DNA from: Mariniphaga sp041687255 | GTDB taxonomy: Bacteria; Bacteroidota; Bacteroidia; Bacteroidales; Prolixibacteraceae | DNA: 64,000 nucleotides | Direction: 5' to 3' | Assembly (NCBI GenBank): GCA_041687255.1 | Contig: JAWLCL010000003.1 | Span: 186,001 to 250,000 of the forward strand | Part shown: piece after piece, positions 34,351 through 43,234 of the stretch | Layout of the letters: every line of letters starts with the position of its first letter | Numbering within the stretch: position 1 is the stretch's first letter | Program-made: the position numbers and the translations under genes | Notes under the pieces: model-generated | What the model was told of the DNA's origin: nothing | Seen by the model: only the letters and a program-made list of their open reading frames with translations | Databases searched by the model: none

Positions 34351-35373
34351 TTACTTGAGTTCGTGAAGCAGAAAAGCTGCTGTTTGCTTAATTGATTCAG
34401 CAACCGGCAGGTATTCAAACTCAATTGCTTTTTTGATCTTGCTGCCATCGTAGTTGTTTTTTGAACCTGCAGCTGCAGCTGTTTCGCGGGTAATTGGTAA
34501 TTTCGATTTTGAAAACAAATTCATTGCGGCAGTTGCCCGCCATGCAAATCCCAGCGCCAGGCTTGAAGCAAAATAAGCTGGCCTGGGTTTATTCAAGGCA
34601 TCAGCAATGTGGTTAAACAGTTTTTGATAGCTCCAGTTTTCAGAATTCAAAAGGTACCGCTGGTTTTTGCACCTGTCGAAGTTCTCATCCTTCATAAGCA
34701 AAATCATTGCCTTTACCACATCCATCACATCCACGTAACCTGTTACTCCTTTGGTATAGAACCGTAATCCGTCGGCAATGGTCTTAAAAAGTTTTGGACT
34801 GCCTTCATTCCAGTTGCCCGGACCTAATACTATAGAGGGATTTACAATCACGGCTTCCAACCCTTCTTCAATTCCCCTCCAGATTTCAGTTTCTGAAAAG
34901 AACTTACTTTCGGAGTAGGCGGTTACCTTTTTTGAAGGAATCCAATTTGTTTGTTCATCGATTGGAAAACCATTCTGGTTATGGCCCAGCGCAGCTACAG
35001 AGCTTACGTGGCAGAATTTTTTCACCCCGTTTTCAAGCGATGCATTCACCATATTTGCCGTTCCGGTAACATTATTTGTAATCATTTGCCGGCTGTCACC
35101 AGCGTTGAATGAAACAATGGCAGCGCAATGATAAACTTCATCGGCACCTTTAAGCAACTGTTCCATTTTAAAATAGTCGAGAATGTCGCCGGTTACCCAC
35201 TCTATCCGGTCAAAAAGATGCTCCGGATTTTCGGTGTAAAAGGAGAAAACCCTGAGCACTTGCTGAAGGTTGCTGGTCCCGCGTTTCAAGGCTTTCACTT
35301 TTTTGCCCTCCTGAACCAGCCGGTACAGCAAATGCGAGCCAATTAAACCACTTCCTCCGGTTACAAATATCAT
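34351..35373 (-). CDS. NAD(P)-dependent epimerase / extended SDR
   Basis: A 340-residue extended short-chain dehydrogenase. TGGSGLIGSHLLY (residues 5-17) is the nucleotide-binding glycine motif, VYHCAAIVSF follows the NNAG-equivalent, and the catalytic pair is in AYSESK (Y and K near 153-157). VSSVAALG supplies the serine. The group is that of dihydroflavonol-4-reductase or UDP-sugar epimerase relatives; substrate cannot be predicted. A second SDR of the same group is at 39481-40467 on the other strand, so the two are paralogs. It is downstream of the FMN-binding protein gene on the minus strand. Confidence 0.85.
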   Translation of the reverse strand: MIFVTGGSGLIGSHLLYRLVQEGKKVKALKRGTSNLQQVLRVFSFYTENPEHLFDRIEWVTGDILDYFKMEQLLKGADEVYHCAAIVSFNAGDSRQMITNNVTGTANMVNASLENGVKKFCHVSSVAALGHNQNGFPIDEQTNWIPSKKVTAYSESKFFSETEIWRGIEEGLEAVIVNPSIVLGPGNWNEGSPKLFKTIADGLRFYTKGVTGYVDVMDVVKAMILLMKDENFDRCKNQRYLLNSENWSYQKLFNHIADALNKPRPAYFASSLALGFAWRATAAMNLFSKSKLPITRETAAAAGSKNNYDGSKIKKAIEFEYLPVAESIKQTAAFLLHELK

Positions 35374-35463
35374 AAAGACTTTTTTCTGTAAAGATAATAA
35401 ATTTACAAGCTTCCGTTTGGCACAGTATATTTCCGGATGTACAACGACTACTGAAAAAACACC

Positions 35464-35946
35464 TTAGCTTTTTTTTCCCGCAACTGATTTTACCCCAAAT
35501 TCTTTGGCAGTTATTTTATCGATGTGCACTTTTATGATCCCTACATTTTTAACAGCAGGGACATTGAATTTGAATTCACGTTTGCTGTAATGGGCCATAA
35601 TAATGTGCAGGAGACGTTCCTTTTCATCATAATCCTCAATAAACTCGACTGTTCCTTCTACCAGAGCCGATGAAGATATCATCCGGTAGCTGCAGCCAAC
35701 ACGTTCATCCTGCCAGGCAAGCCCTTCTCCGATTGTCCAGTTAATGCAAATTTTTGGATTGCTTTTCATTGTTTCCCACATCCTGCCGCTTTGTGCCGAG
35801 TGAAGGATAACCGTATTGCCATCGAGTGCAAAATTCATTGGTACAATGTAGGGCACATTGTCTTCCGACATGGCTACGTAACATACTTTGCACGAATTTA
35901 TCAGCTGTTCAATTTTTTCTCTTTGCTCTATAAATACAGTCCGCAT
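35464..35946 (-). CDS. Pyridoxamine-5'-phosphate-oxidase-like FMN-binding protein
   Basis: The 160-residue protein has a split-barrel flavin-binding fold. The opening lacks a signal peptide. CYVAMSEDNVPYIVPMNFALDG and TVILHSAQSGRMWETMKSNPKICINW are typical of the NimA / pyridoxamine oxidase group, with the conserved histidine and HSA(Q/K)xG motif. Proteins of this group bind FMN or heme and may reduce nitroimidazoles or other compounds, but function is usually unknown. The stop lies 90 bases upstream of the SDR gene, and the start is 5 bases downstream of the dnaG stop, so dnaG and this gene are probably one transcript. Confidence 0.85.
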   Translation of the reverse strand: MRTVFIEQREKIEQLINSCKVCYVAMSEDNVPYIVPMNFALDGNTVILHSAQSGRMWETMKSNPKICINWTIGEGLAWQDERVGCSYRMISSSALVEGTVEFIEDYDEKERLLHIIMAHYSKREFKFNVPAVKNVGIIKVHIDKITAKEFGVKSVAGKKS

Positions 35947-35951
35947 CAGAA

Positions 35952-37913
35952 TTAAATTATTGTTCGGTTACCAAGCATGTCAGCCAGTGATTTTTCTACC
36001 TGTTTAAGGTTGATGATTCTGGCAAGTTCCTGGTTTAATTGTTTATCGTTTTTTTCCTGGTATGCCACAGCAATGGCCCGTTCGGTGTCCTCAAGCATCA
36101 GTTTCACTCTTCTCAGCTTATATTCATTGATAATCCGGGGCACCAGGTAATCAAGTATATCTTCCTCTTTCTCTGTGTAAGCACCTGCTTTAGTCCATCG
36201 TTTGCTCTCGATATACTTCTCGGAAAGCAAATCGGTAGCCAGTTTGCTTATCTCTTCATCGGGGTGGTAAATGAAATGCTTCCAGGGATCGAAGCTGTTG
36301 TTGGCAAAATTATCTTTCACTTCGTTAAAGATCTGCCTGAATAGTTTATTTTCCGGCACCAGGTCATCGTTTTCCACTTCTTCAATCATATACTGGCTGA
36401 CCTTCACCTGAATGGTTACATGTGGGTTTTCACCTTCCTTCTCATAAAGCACCGTATTGCAATGCCGAAGCAGAAAACGCAGGTATTCGGTTTCTTCTAT
36501 TAGTAACTCCGCGGGTTTTGCAACTTCCTCGGCAGGAGGGCTTGCCTTTGCCGGCTCAGGAAAGGCTTTTACAGTATTGTTCTGCCGCTCTTTTTTCCTG
36601 AAATCCTCGGTCTGTTTCTGTTTCTGCTTTTGTATTTCGGTATATAAAATATCTTCACTAACGTCAAGTAATTTACTGCATTCCTTGATGTAAACCGAGC
36701 GGGTTATGGTATCAGGAATAACTGATACCGAGCGGATAACCTCCGATATAAGACGGGCTTTTGCTACGGGGTCTTTCTCAGCGCTTTTAAGAAGCAGGTT
36801 TGTTTTGAAGCGTATAAAATCGGTTTCATTTTCATCGATAAATGCCTGAAATCCGCTGGCACCTTTTTTACGGGCAAATGAATCGGGATCTTCACCTTCA
36901 GGCAAAAGCAGTACTTTTACGTTCATTCCTTCCTCCAGCACCAGGTCAATTCCCCGCAAGGAGGCTTTAATGCCTGCCGCATCGCCATCGTAAATGATTG
37001 TGATATTTGGCGTGAACCGCCTTATAAGTCTGATTTGCTCGGGAGTGAGGGCTGTTCCCGAGGAGGCTACCACATTCTCAATGCCTGCCTGATGCATGGA
37101 AAGTACATCGGTATAACCTTCCACCAGGTAGCATTTTTCGCTGCGTGCAATTTCCCGCCTGGCCTGAAAAATACCATACAACACCTTGCTTTTATGATAG
37201 ATTTCCGATTCCGGAGAATTAAGATATTTTGCTGCTTTCGGATCTTCTTTCAGCAGACGTCCGCCGAAGGCGATAACTCTTCCGGCCAGATTATGGATGG
37301 GAAACATTACCCGGCCGGCAAACCGGTCGCGCATCCAGTCATCGCGTTTTATCGTCAGGCCGGTTTTTTCAAGAAATTCCATTTTGTAGCCCTGCCTCTG
37401 GGCTGCTTCTGTAAATGGAGTCTTTCCGTCGGAAGCATAACCCAGTTCAAACTTCTTCAGGATGTCATCGCGAAAGCCTCTTTCCCGGAAATAACTCAGT
37501 CCAATGGTGCGGCCATCATTTTCTTCCCATAAGGTGCGGGTGAAGAACTTTTGGGCAAACGCCGAAACAATCATCAGGCTTTCCCTTTCGTCTTTAAGCT
37601 GCTTTTGTTCTTCGGTTTCCTCTTCCTCCACCACATCAATGTTGTACTTCCGTGCCAGCCATTTTAATGCTTCAGGGTAGCTCAGGTTCTCATGATCCAT
37701 GATGAAATTAACAGCATTGCCACCCTTGCCGCAACCAAAGCATTTAAAAATTCCCTTGGCAGGCGATACTGTGAACGAAGGTGTCTTTTCATTGTGGAAA
37801 GGGCATAAGCCAAGCATGTTTACCCCCCGCCTGCGAAGGGTAATAAATTCTGAAACAACTTCGGTTATATCGGCAGAGTCCAGAATGCGCTGTATGGTGG
37901 AATGATCAATCAT
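35952..37913 (-). CDS. dnaG: DNA primase
   Basis: A 653-residue replication primase. The start is placed at the ATG at 37913 (MIDHSTIQRIL), as in other Bacteroidetes; an ATG at 37922 falls in the promoter -7 element. A CHC2 zinc finger is formed by C37, H40, C58 and C61 (CPFHNEKTPSF and CFGCGKGG). The Toprim core has YLVEGYTDVLSM and IIYDGDAAGIKA. The RNA polymerase-like basic domain includes FAGRVMFPIHNLAGRVIAFGGR. The C-terminal helicase-binding domain is less conserved. It heads a run with the FMN-binding gene and possibly the SDR gene. The promoter location implies an mRNA that starts at, or a few bases before, the ATG. Confidence 0.97.
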   Translation of the reverse strand: MIDHSTIQRILDSADITEVVSEFITLRRRGVNMLGLCPFHNEKTPSFTVSPAKGIFKCFGCGKGGNAVNFIMDHENLSYPEALKWLARKYNIDVVEEEETEEQKQLKDERESLMIVSAFAQKFFTRTLWEENDGRTIGLSYFRERGFRDDILKKFELGYASDGKTPFTEAAQRQGYKMEFLEKTGLTIKRDDWMRDRFAGRVMFPIHNLAGRVIAFGGRLLKEDPKAAKYLNSPESEIYHKSKVLYGIFQARREIARSEKCYLVEGYTDVLSMHQAGIENVVASSGTALTPEQIRLIRRFTPNITIIYDGDAAGIKASLRGIDLVLEEGMNVKVLLLPEGEDPDSFARKKGASGFQAFIDENETDFIRFKTNLLLKSAEKDPVAKARLISEVIRSVSVIPDTITRSVYIKECSKLLDVSEDILYTEIQKQKQKQTEDFRKKERQNNTVKAFPEPAKASPPAEEVAKPAELLIEETEYLRFLLRHCNTVLYEKEGENPHVTIQVKVSQYMIEEVENDDLVPENKLFRQIFNEVKDNFANNSFDPWKHFIYHPDEEISKLATDLLSEKYIESKRWTKAGAYTEKEEDILDYLVPRIINEYKLRRVKLMLEDTERAIAVAYQEKNDKQLNQELARIINLKQVEKSLADMLGNRTII

Positions 37914-37919
37914 GAGTTG

Positions 37920-37951
37920 CAAATGTAGCTATTTTGAATATAGTTTTTCAA
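37920..37951 (-). promoter_or_regulatory. dnaG promoter, near-leaderless geometry
   Basis: TTG (complement of 37949-37951) is followed after 21 bases by TACATTTG (complement of 37920-37927). Only six bases separate the -7 element from the ATG at 37913, so the transcript would start at or just before the start codon. Confidence 0.65.
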
Positions 37952-38100
37952 TAAAAAGAATGGCAGATGTAACAATGTAGATCTTCCTCCTGTTTTTCCG
38001 GTTTTTCGGAAAAAAAGAATATTTGAATGGAAGCAGCATCCCTGTTTTTTCACCACTTATTAAGTTTTTCACCTATCTTTAAGCCAGAATCTTTTTCCTT

Positions 38101-38790
38101 ATGAAGAAAAAACTGGTTGTGTTAACAGGAGCAGGAATCAGTCAGGAAAGTGGTTTGAAAACCTTTCGTGATATGGGAGGACTATGGGAACAGTACGATG
38201 TTACTGAGGTGGCCAGCCCCGAAGCCTGGAAGAGAAATCCTGAACTTGTAATGAAATTTTATAACGAACGCCGCAGGCAGCTTTTTGAAGCAATGCCCAA
38301 TGAAGGGCATAAAGGTATTGCCTCGCTTGAAGAGTGGTTCGATGTGGAAGTAATTACTCAGAATGTTGATGATTTGCATGAGCAGGCAGGCAGTACAAAA
38401 GTGCTGCATCTCCATGGCGAATTAAGAAAAGCACGCAGTACATGCGACCCCGCTTTAGTATATACCCTCAGTAACTGGGAATTGAAAATGGGCGACAAAT
38501 GTGAAAAGGGCAGTCAGCTCAGACCGCACATTGTCTGGTTTGGCGAAGCTGTATCTGAAATTGAAAACGCCATTTCCGTAGCTCAGAAAGCCGATATTTT
38601 TGTTGTTGTTGGTACTTCATTAATGGTGTATCCTGCTGCAAGCCTCCTTCATTACATCAGTTCCGGAACGCCTGTTTTTGTTGTCGACCCGCATGTGCCT
38701 GAAGTGTACTACAAGGAAGCAACTTTCATTCAGGAGAAAGCGGGAAAAGGAGTTGGTATTTTAAAACAAGAACTTGAAAAATTTAAATAG
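38101..38790 (+). CDS. CobB-like NAD-dependent protein deacylase (sirtuin)
   Basis: A 229-residue sirtuin. It has the NAD loop TGAGISQESG (9-18), TQNVDDLHEQAG (86-97) and the catalytic histidine H105 in LHLHGEL. FYNERRRQL gives Tyr54 and Arg57, the pair that recognises negatively charged acyl-lysines (succinyl, malonyl) in SIRT5 and E. coli CobB. The zinc region keeps only C115 and C134 of the usual four cysteines, so zinc may be absent or bound differently. The late NAD-site motifs GTSLMVYPA and VVDPHVP are intact. It is followed after one base by an outer-membrane-like protein gene, so they are probably cotranscribed. Confidence 0.92.
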   Translation: MKKKLVVLTGAGISQESGLKTFRDMGGLWEQYDVTEVASPEAWKRNPELVMKFYNERRRQLFEAMPNEGHKGIASLEEWFDVEVITQNVDDLHEQAGSTKVLHLHGELRKARSTCDPALVYTLSNWELKMGDKCEKGSQLRPHIVWFGEAVSEIENAISVAQKADIFVVVGTSLMVYPAASLLHYISSGTPVFVVDPHVPEVYYKEATFIQEKAGKGVGILKQELEKFK

Positions 38791-38791
38791 C

Positions 38792-39418
38792 ATGATAAAG
38801 AAAATAATCCTCTCTGCAGCGCTTTTGCTTTTGGTTAATATCCTTACGGCACAGCGGTTCGATGCCGGCCTGCTGGCCGGGTTCAATGGCAGTCAGGTGG
38901 AGGGCGACAACTTTAAAGGATACCATAAGCCGGGCATCCTGGCCGGAATTTTTGTTCAAACCGATATCGTTCCAACCATATTTACAGGAATGGAAATTAA
39001 ATATTCACAGAAAGGTTCGCGTAAGCGCATACCGCCCCGTGACCCTGAGCCGGAAAAATACATCATGCGGCTGGGGTATGTCGAATTGCCATTTTTCGTT
39101 GGTTTTCGAACAAACGACCTTGGAGCAGTAATTGCCGGGGTGTCGGCAGGCTATCTTGTACATTCGGGAGAATATGATGAATATGGATTGTTTCAACCGC
39201 AAGACCGGCATGAGTTCAATAACTTTGACTTACAACCGTTCCTGGGTTTCCAGTTTGCCCTCCTCGAAGAAGTTAAACTCGATCTTCGCTTCGCCCTCTC
39301 GGTCCTGCCTATACGTGGCCAGCCGGGAGAAGATGCCACTACTTCTTACTGGCTAAACAACCAGTTTAACAATGTTATTTCGTTGGCGCTTTATTATAAT
39401 CTGGGCGTAAACCGGTGA
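38792..39418 (+). CDS. Outer-membrane beta-barrel protein (PorT-like)
   Basis: The protein has 208 residues from the ATG at 38792; an upstream ATG lies inside the sirtuin gene. A signal peptide (MIKKIILSAALLLLVNILTAQ) is followed by RFDAGLLAGFNGSQVEGD, GYHKPGILAGIFVQT and IKYSQKGSRK, the pattern of small eight-stranded porT/OmpW-type barrels of Bacteroidetes, ending in a C-terminal barrel strand with VISLALYYNLGVNR. The role is unknown; the family includes the T9SS assembly protein PorT and many uncharacterised barrels. The start is one base beyond the sirtuin stop, which implies one transcript with little functional logic. Confidence 0.8.
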   Translation: MIKKIILSAALLLLVNILTAQRFDAGLLAGFNGSQVEGDNFKGYHKPGILAGIFVQTDIVPTIFTGMEIKYSQKGSRKRIPPRDPEPEKYIMRLGYVELPFFVGFRTNDLGAVIAGVSAGYLVHSGEYDEYGLFQPQDRHEFNNFDLQPFLGFQFALLEEVKLDLRFALSVLPIRGQPGEDATTSYWLNNQFNNVISLALYYNLGVNR

Positions 39419-39480
39419 TCGGTTATTGTTTCATTTTTAAACTGCAAAATATACAGTGAAAACTTAAACCCTGAAAGAAG

Positions 39481-40467
39481 ATGAGGTGTATGGTAACCGG
39501 TGCAACCGGATTAATAGGCAGCCAATTGGTAAGAGATTTGTTGCAACAGGATTTTGAAGTGAATGTTCTTGTGCGGACTCCCCATAAACAGCCGGAGGAA
39601 ATCAGGAAAAGGGTAAGCGTTTTTCAGGGTGATATACTGGACAAGAAAAGCATCAACAATGCTATGCACGGTTGCAATGCAGTTTTTCACCTTGCAGCAT
39701 TTGCTGGTGTGTGGACAAAGGACAAAATGATCCCCTATGAGGTGAACGTAACCGGAACCGGGAACATTCTTGAGGCGGCTTTAAAAAACGATATTGGAAA
39801 AGTTGTTTATACTTCTTCGGCAGGTACTTTATCTCCTTCGGATGGAACCATTCCGGTGGATGAAAATACTCCCATGCCCGAGTCATACAATACTGACTAT
39901 GAAATTACCAAGCGACAAGCTGAACAGCTTTGTGATGAATATGGCAGGATGGGACTTCATATTGTGGTGGTTAATCCTACCCGTGTATTTGGGCCCGGCC
40001 CGCTGAATAAAAGCAATTCCTTAGCGATAATCATACAAAAATACCTTGCCGGGAAATGGCGGTTTGTGCCCGGAAGCGGCAGGTATACCGGCAATTTTGC
40101 CTTTGTTGAGGATGTTGCAGCCGGGCATGTACTTGCATTGAAATATGGTGTGCCCGGTGAACGATATATTTTGGGTGGTGCAAACGTTTCATTTAATGAA
40201 TTTTTCAGACAACTGGCCAATGTAAGCGGCAAAAAATACAGGCTGTTTCACCTGCCTTTTCCATTAATAGCAGTATTTTCAAAAGTTGAACTTTTCCTTG
40301 CTGAAAAATTTGGAATCACACCTTTGATAACTCCCGGATGGGCAAACCGGTACCGGCAACACCAGCTGGTATCGAGCGGCAAGGCAATTACTCAACTGGG
40401 TTACACGATAACTCTCCTGCCGGCGGCTATAAAGAAAACAATCGACTGGCTTCAGCCGGTACCGTAA
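39481..40467 (+). CDS. NAD-dependent epimerase / dihydroflavonol-reductase-like SDR
   Basis: A 328-residue extended SDR with VTGATGLIGSQLVRDLL (nucleotide motif, 5-21), VFHLAAFAGVW, VYTSSAGTLSPS and the catalytic tyrosine and lysine in YEITKRQAE. RVFGPG follows, typical of the group that contains dihydroflavonol reductases and 2-alkyl-3-oxoalkanoate reductase (OleD). Substrate unknown. It is a paralog of the protein at 34351-35373 and ends 16 bases from the convergent globin gene. A role in sugar, sterol or hydrocarbon metabolism cannot be chosen from sequence alone. Confidence 0.83.
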   Translation: MRCMVTGATGLIGSQLVRDLLQQDFEVNVLVRTPHKQPEEIRKRVSVFQGDILDKKSINNAMHGCNAVFHLAAFAGVWTKDKMIPYEVNVTGTGNILEAALKNDIGKVVYTSSAGTLSPSDGTIPVDENTPMPESYNTDYEITKRQAEQLCDEYGRMGLHIVVVNPTRVFGPGPLNKSNSLAIIIQKYLAGKWRFVPGSGRYTGNFAFVEDVAAGHVLALKYGVPGERYILGGANVSFNEFFRQLANVSGKKYRLFHLPFPLIAVFSKVELFLAEKFGITPLITPGWANRYRQHQLVSSGKAITQLGYTITLLPAAIKKTIDWLQPVP

Positions 40468-40483
40468 AAATAGGTTAAACTGA

Positions 40484-40909
40484 TTAAGAGTTGACCATCC
40501 ACATTGAAAAATCGTTCAGGTAGTTCCAGAACGATAAAGCCGTTTCATCAGGGATATTCTGCTTTTGCAGCGCCTCACGGTAACATTCGAGCCACACCTT
40601 TCGGGCTTCAGGAGTAATCTTATGCGGCAGGTGCCGCTTATACATCATTGGTCTGCCGCGGTTCCGGTTGAAATACATCGGGCCACCGCATATCTGTACA
40701 AAAAAATCGGCGGCATTCTTTTTTGCCCGCTCCAGGCCTGCTTCATCACCGGGAAATAGATCCTTTACCGGGCTTTGAGCAAGCAGGTCGTAATGATCGC
40801 TTACCAGCCGGCGGATGCCTTCCTCCCCCAAAACTTTATACATATCGTATGACGGCAGCCTGACCTCAGGACGCTGCCGGGGTGAATAATCAACTATCTG
40901 AAATTCCAT
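40484..40909 (-). CDS. Truncated hemoglobin family protein
   Basis: A short globin of 141 residues from the ATG at 40909; an in-frame ATG at 40939 adds ten residues. The 2/2-globin core is seen in LVSDHYDLLAQSPVKDLFPGD, AADFFVQICGGPMYFNRNRGRPMMYKRHLPHKITPEARKVW split over helices E and F, with the proximal histidine in the YKRH or LPHK region. The C-terminal helix has FWNYLNDFSMW. Truncated hemoglobins bind oxygen or nitric oxide and act in NO detoxification or redox sensing. Group II versus III cannot be decided here. It is convergent with the SDR gene and 79 bases downstream of comF. Confidence 0.85.
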   Translation of the reverse strand: MEFQIVDYSPRQRPEVRLPSYDMYKVLGEEGIRRLVSDHYDLLAQSPVKDLFPGDEAGLERAKKNAADFFVQICGGPMYFNRNRGRPMMYKRHLPHKITPEARKVWLECYREALQKQNIPDETALSFWNYLNDFSMWMVNS

Positions 40910-40988
40910 GTCATTTTTCCTTTCCAGACCCTTAAACAATCAAAACGAAAAGAGGTTGAATTTCCTTCGGTTATCGGTTAATCATTGT

Positions 40989-41690
40989 TTACATATCAGC
41001 GTAGGCAAGCGTTGCAATACTTATTTTTATACCTTGAACTTTTACAAGCTCACAGGCACAGGCTTCAAGTGTTGAGCCAGTGGTTACAACATCATCAACC
41101 AGCAGAACATGCTTGCCGGAAAGAGCCTCCGGATGTCTTAGCCCGAAAATTCCCTCAACATTTTGCCACCGTTCATAACGGTTCTTTCTGGTCTGGGTGG
41201 CAGTGTACACCAGCCTGAACAGATTTCCTGTCACCACAGGTTTTTGTAAAACTGAAGCTATGCCTGATGCTATCCATTCGCTTTGGTTAAATCCCCGTTT
41301 TTTTTGTTTACGCTTGTGAAGCGGCACAGGGATTATAATATCAATGCTGTCAGTGGCTCCGTTGTGCAATAAAAAATCACCGAACCGCTTGCCTGCTTCA
41401 AGCCCAAGCTCTTTCAATCCTTTATACTTTATAGAATAAATAAGTTTCTGATACCGGCTTCCCTTCCGATACTGAAAATATGAAGTCGCAAATTCAATGG
41501 GTACTCTCCCCCAAAAAAGCTGAGCCACCTTATTTCCGGTTTCATCCTTAAAGCGGCTGACAGGCATATCCATCCAGCAATTCATGCAAACGTATTTTTC
41601 CTGTGAATTGAGCCTCTCCCCGCAGGTAATGCATTGCGACGGGTATATCAGTTCCAGAAAATTGTCCAGGTAATCAGGCATTTTATTCAT
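40989..41690 (-). CDS. ComF family amidophosphoribosyltransferase-like protein
   Basis: This 233-residue protein begins with a double-zinc-finger region (CITCGERLNSQEKYVCMNCW) and ends with a phosphoribosyltransferase domain with the PRPP loop LLVDDVVTTGSTLEA (about 190-204). DIIIPVPLHKRKQKKRGFNQSEWI is the characteristic ComF segment. In Bacillus and Haemophilus ComF is part of DNA uptake, helping in ssDNA transport or processing. In Bacteroidetes it is widespread and its role is not established. It is a single gene on the minus strand. No other competence genes are in the window. Confidence 0.92.
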   Translation of the reverse strand: MNKMPDYLDNFLELIYPSQCITCGERLNSQEKYVCMNCWMDMPVSRFKDETGNKVAQLFWGRVPIEFATSYFQYRKGSRYQKLIYSIKYKGLKELGLEAGKRFGDFLLHNGATDSIDIIIPVPLHKRKQKKRGFNQSEWIASGIASVLQKPVVTGNLFRLVYTATQTRKNRYERWQNVEGIFGLRHPEALSGKHVLLVDDVVTTGSTLEACACELVKVQGIKISIATLAYADM

Positions 41691-42067
41691 AGGATAACAA
41701 TTTTTTGTTTTTCAAGGCTCCAGATGCCTGCCTGTCCGGCAGACCGTAAAGCCGAAAGTATCAAAACCATCTGGAATAATTATTGGCGGATGATGTGAAT
41801 TTCTTTTCATGCTTATTCTGTTGCTGTAATTTACGATAAATTTTCCTGCAGCAGGCAATTAATTTTTGTGAAGTGAAATCCTTTATTGATTAGCATTAAA
41901 TGGATTGACCCGGGTAATGGGGAATAAGAATTCACCTGTGGAAAAACTTCTACACTTAATGAACGTCAATATTGCAGTTTGCCTGAGGATATGGGCTGCC
42001 GTTCATTTGGCATAATCTTTTCTTTTCTGCGGGGGACAATTAAATGAATTTCAAAAATATAATCAAC
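41691..42067. other. Gene-free stretch between comF and fbaB
   Basis: Both flanking genes start here and diverge. A short inverted repeat CTGCC/GGCAG (41728-41742) looks like a fragment of a REP-like element but is single. No clear TAnnTTTG pair was found for fbaB. A run of G (about 42030) could serve as a weak Shine-Dalgarno site for an ATG at 42044. Confidence 0.4.
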
Positions 42068-43141
42068 ATGGAAAATCCTGTCAACAACATGGAGGAAATC
42101 AAAAAGTATCTGGTTTCCGATGCAGAAGGTCTGTTAACCTTCAATGAACCTTGTATTTCTAAAGAAAACCTGGCCATACCTGGTCCCGATTTCATTGATT
42201 ATCATTTTGGTATATCCGATCGCAATGTCCAGGTATTGAGAAGTTTATCGCAGTTGTATAATCACGGTCGGCTGGCCGGTACCGGCTATCTGTCGATCCT
42301 CCCTGTCGATCAGGGTATAGAACATACTGCCGGAGCATCGTTTGCTCCCAACCAGCAATATTTCGATCCGGAAAATATTATAAAGCTGGCTATTGAAGGA
42401 GGTTGTAATGCTGTGGCTACTACTTTCGGAGGACTTGCACTTCATGCCCGCAAGTACGCTCATAAAATCCCGTTCATTGTTAAAATTAACCACAACGAGT
42501 TGATGACATATCCCAATACTTACGACCAGATAATGTTCGGAAGTGTTGATGAAGCATGGAACCTGGGAGCCGCAGCCGTTGGCGCTACCATTTATTTTGG
42601 TTCGGAAGAATCGAACCGCCAGATAATTGAAGTGGCAAACGCCTTTGAGCGGGCTCATGAACTTGGTATGGCAACCATTTTATGGTGCTATACCCGTAAC
42701 AGCGGATTCAAAACCGATGAAAAGGATTATCATACTGCCGCCGACCTGACCGGGCAGGCAAATCATCTGGGAGTTACTATCAAGGCCGATATCATTAAAC
42801 AAAAGCTGCCGGATGTTAATGGCGGATTCAGAGGGTTAAAATTCGGTAAAACGCATCCCGATATGTATGATAAGCTGACTTCCGATAATCCTATTGACCT
42901 GTGCCGTTACCAGGTAGCCAACTGTTATATGGGAAAAATAGGACTGATTAATTCAGGCGGAGCTTCCTCAGGTGAAAACGATTTTGCAGATGCTGTACGT
43001 ACCGCTGTTATTAATAAACGTGCCGGCGGTTCCGGCCTTATCTCCGGGAGAAAAGCTTTTCAGCGGCCTATGGATGAAGGTGTGAAGCTGCTGAACCTGA
43101 TACAGGACGTTTATCTGCATGACGAAATTTCGGTGGTTTAA
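42068..43141 (+). CDS. fbaB: Class I fructose-bisphosphate aldolase
   Basis: The protein matches E. coli FbaB (DhnA family) along its length: LAGTGYLSILPVDQG, HTAGASFAPN, CNAVATTFGGLA, NTYDQIMFGSVDEA, GATIYFGSEESNRQ, DLTGQANHL and ANCYMGKIGLINSGGA. The Schiff-base lysine is in ADIIKQK. It cleaves fructose-1,6-bisphosphate in glycolysis or joins trioses in gluconeogenesis. Start choice is uncertain: 42044 has a G-rich stretch upstream, 42068 is used here, and 42086 aligns best with E. coli. It is monocistronic, closed by a hairpin at 43178. Confidence 0.95.
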   Translation: MENPVNNMEEIKKYLVSDAEGLLTFNEPCISKENLAIPGPDFIDYHFGISDRNVQVLRSLSQLYNHGRLAGTGYLSILPVDQGIEHTAGASFAPNQQYFDPENIIKLAIEGGCNAVATTFGGLALHARKYAHKIPFIVKINHNELMTYPNTYDQIMFGSVDEAWNLGAAAVGATIYFGSEESNRQIIEVANAFERAHELGMATILWCYTRNSGFKTDEKDYHTAADLTGQANHLGVTIKADIIKQKLPDVNGGFRGLKFGKTHPDMYDKLTSDNPIDLCRYQVANCYMGKIGLINSGGASSGENDFADAVRTAVINKRAGGSGLISGRKAFQRPMDEGVKLLNLIQDVYLHDEISVV

Positions 43142-43177
43142 CAAAATTCCCGTTGACCGGCAATACTGATATAAAAA

Positions 43178-43214
43178 AATAGCAGGTACATTATCGGATT
43201 TTGTACCTGCTATT
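43178..43214. terminator. Bidirectional terminator between fbaB and the HMA-like gene
   Basis: AATAGCAGGTACA (43178-43190) pairs perfectly with TGTACCTGCTATT (43202-43214) across an 11-base loop. A-rich sequence precedes it and GCATTTTTTAAA follows on the plus strand. It sits where both genes converge. Confidence 0.88.
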
Positions 43215-43234
43215 GCATTTTTTAAAGCTTCCGG

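Noticed and set aside
41728..41742. REP-like palindrome CTGCC/GGCAG
   Set aside because: Stem of only five pairs, single copy in the window; too weak to call a repeat element.
42009..42030. Sigma-54-like TTTGGCATAATC before fbaB
   Set aside because: The -12 part lacks the TTGC element and spacing is wrong; Bacteroidetes sigma-54 use here is unlikely.
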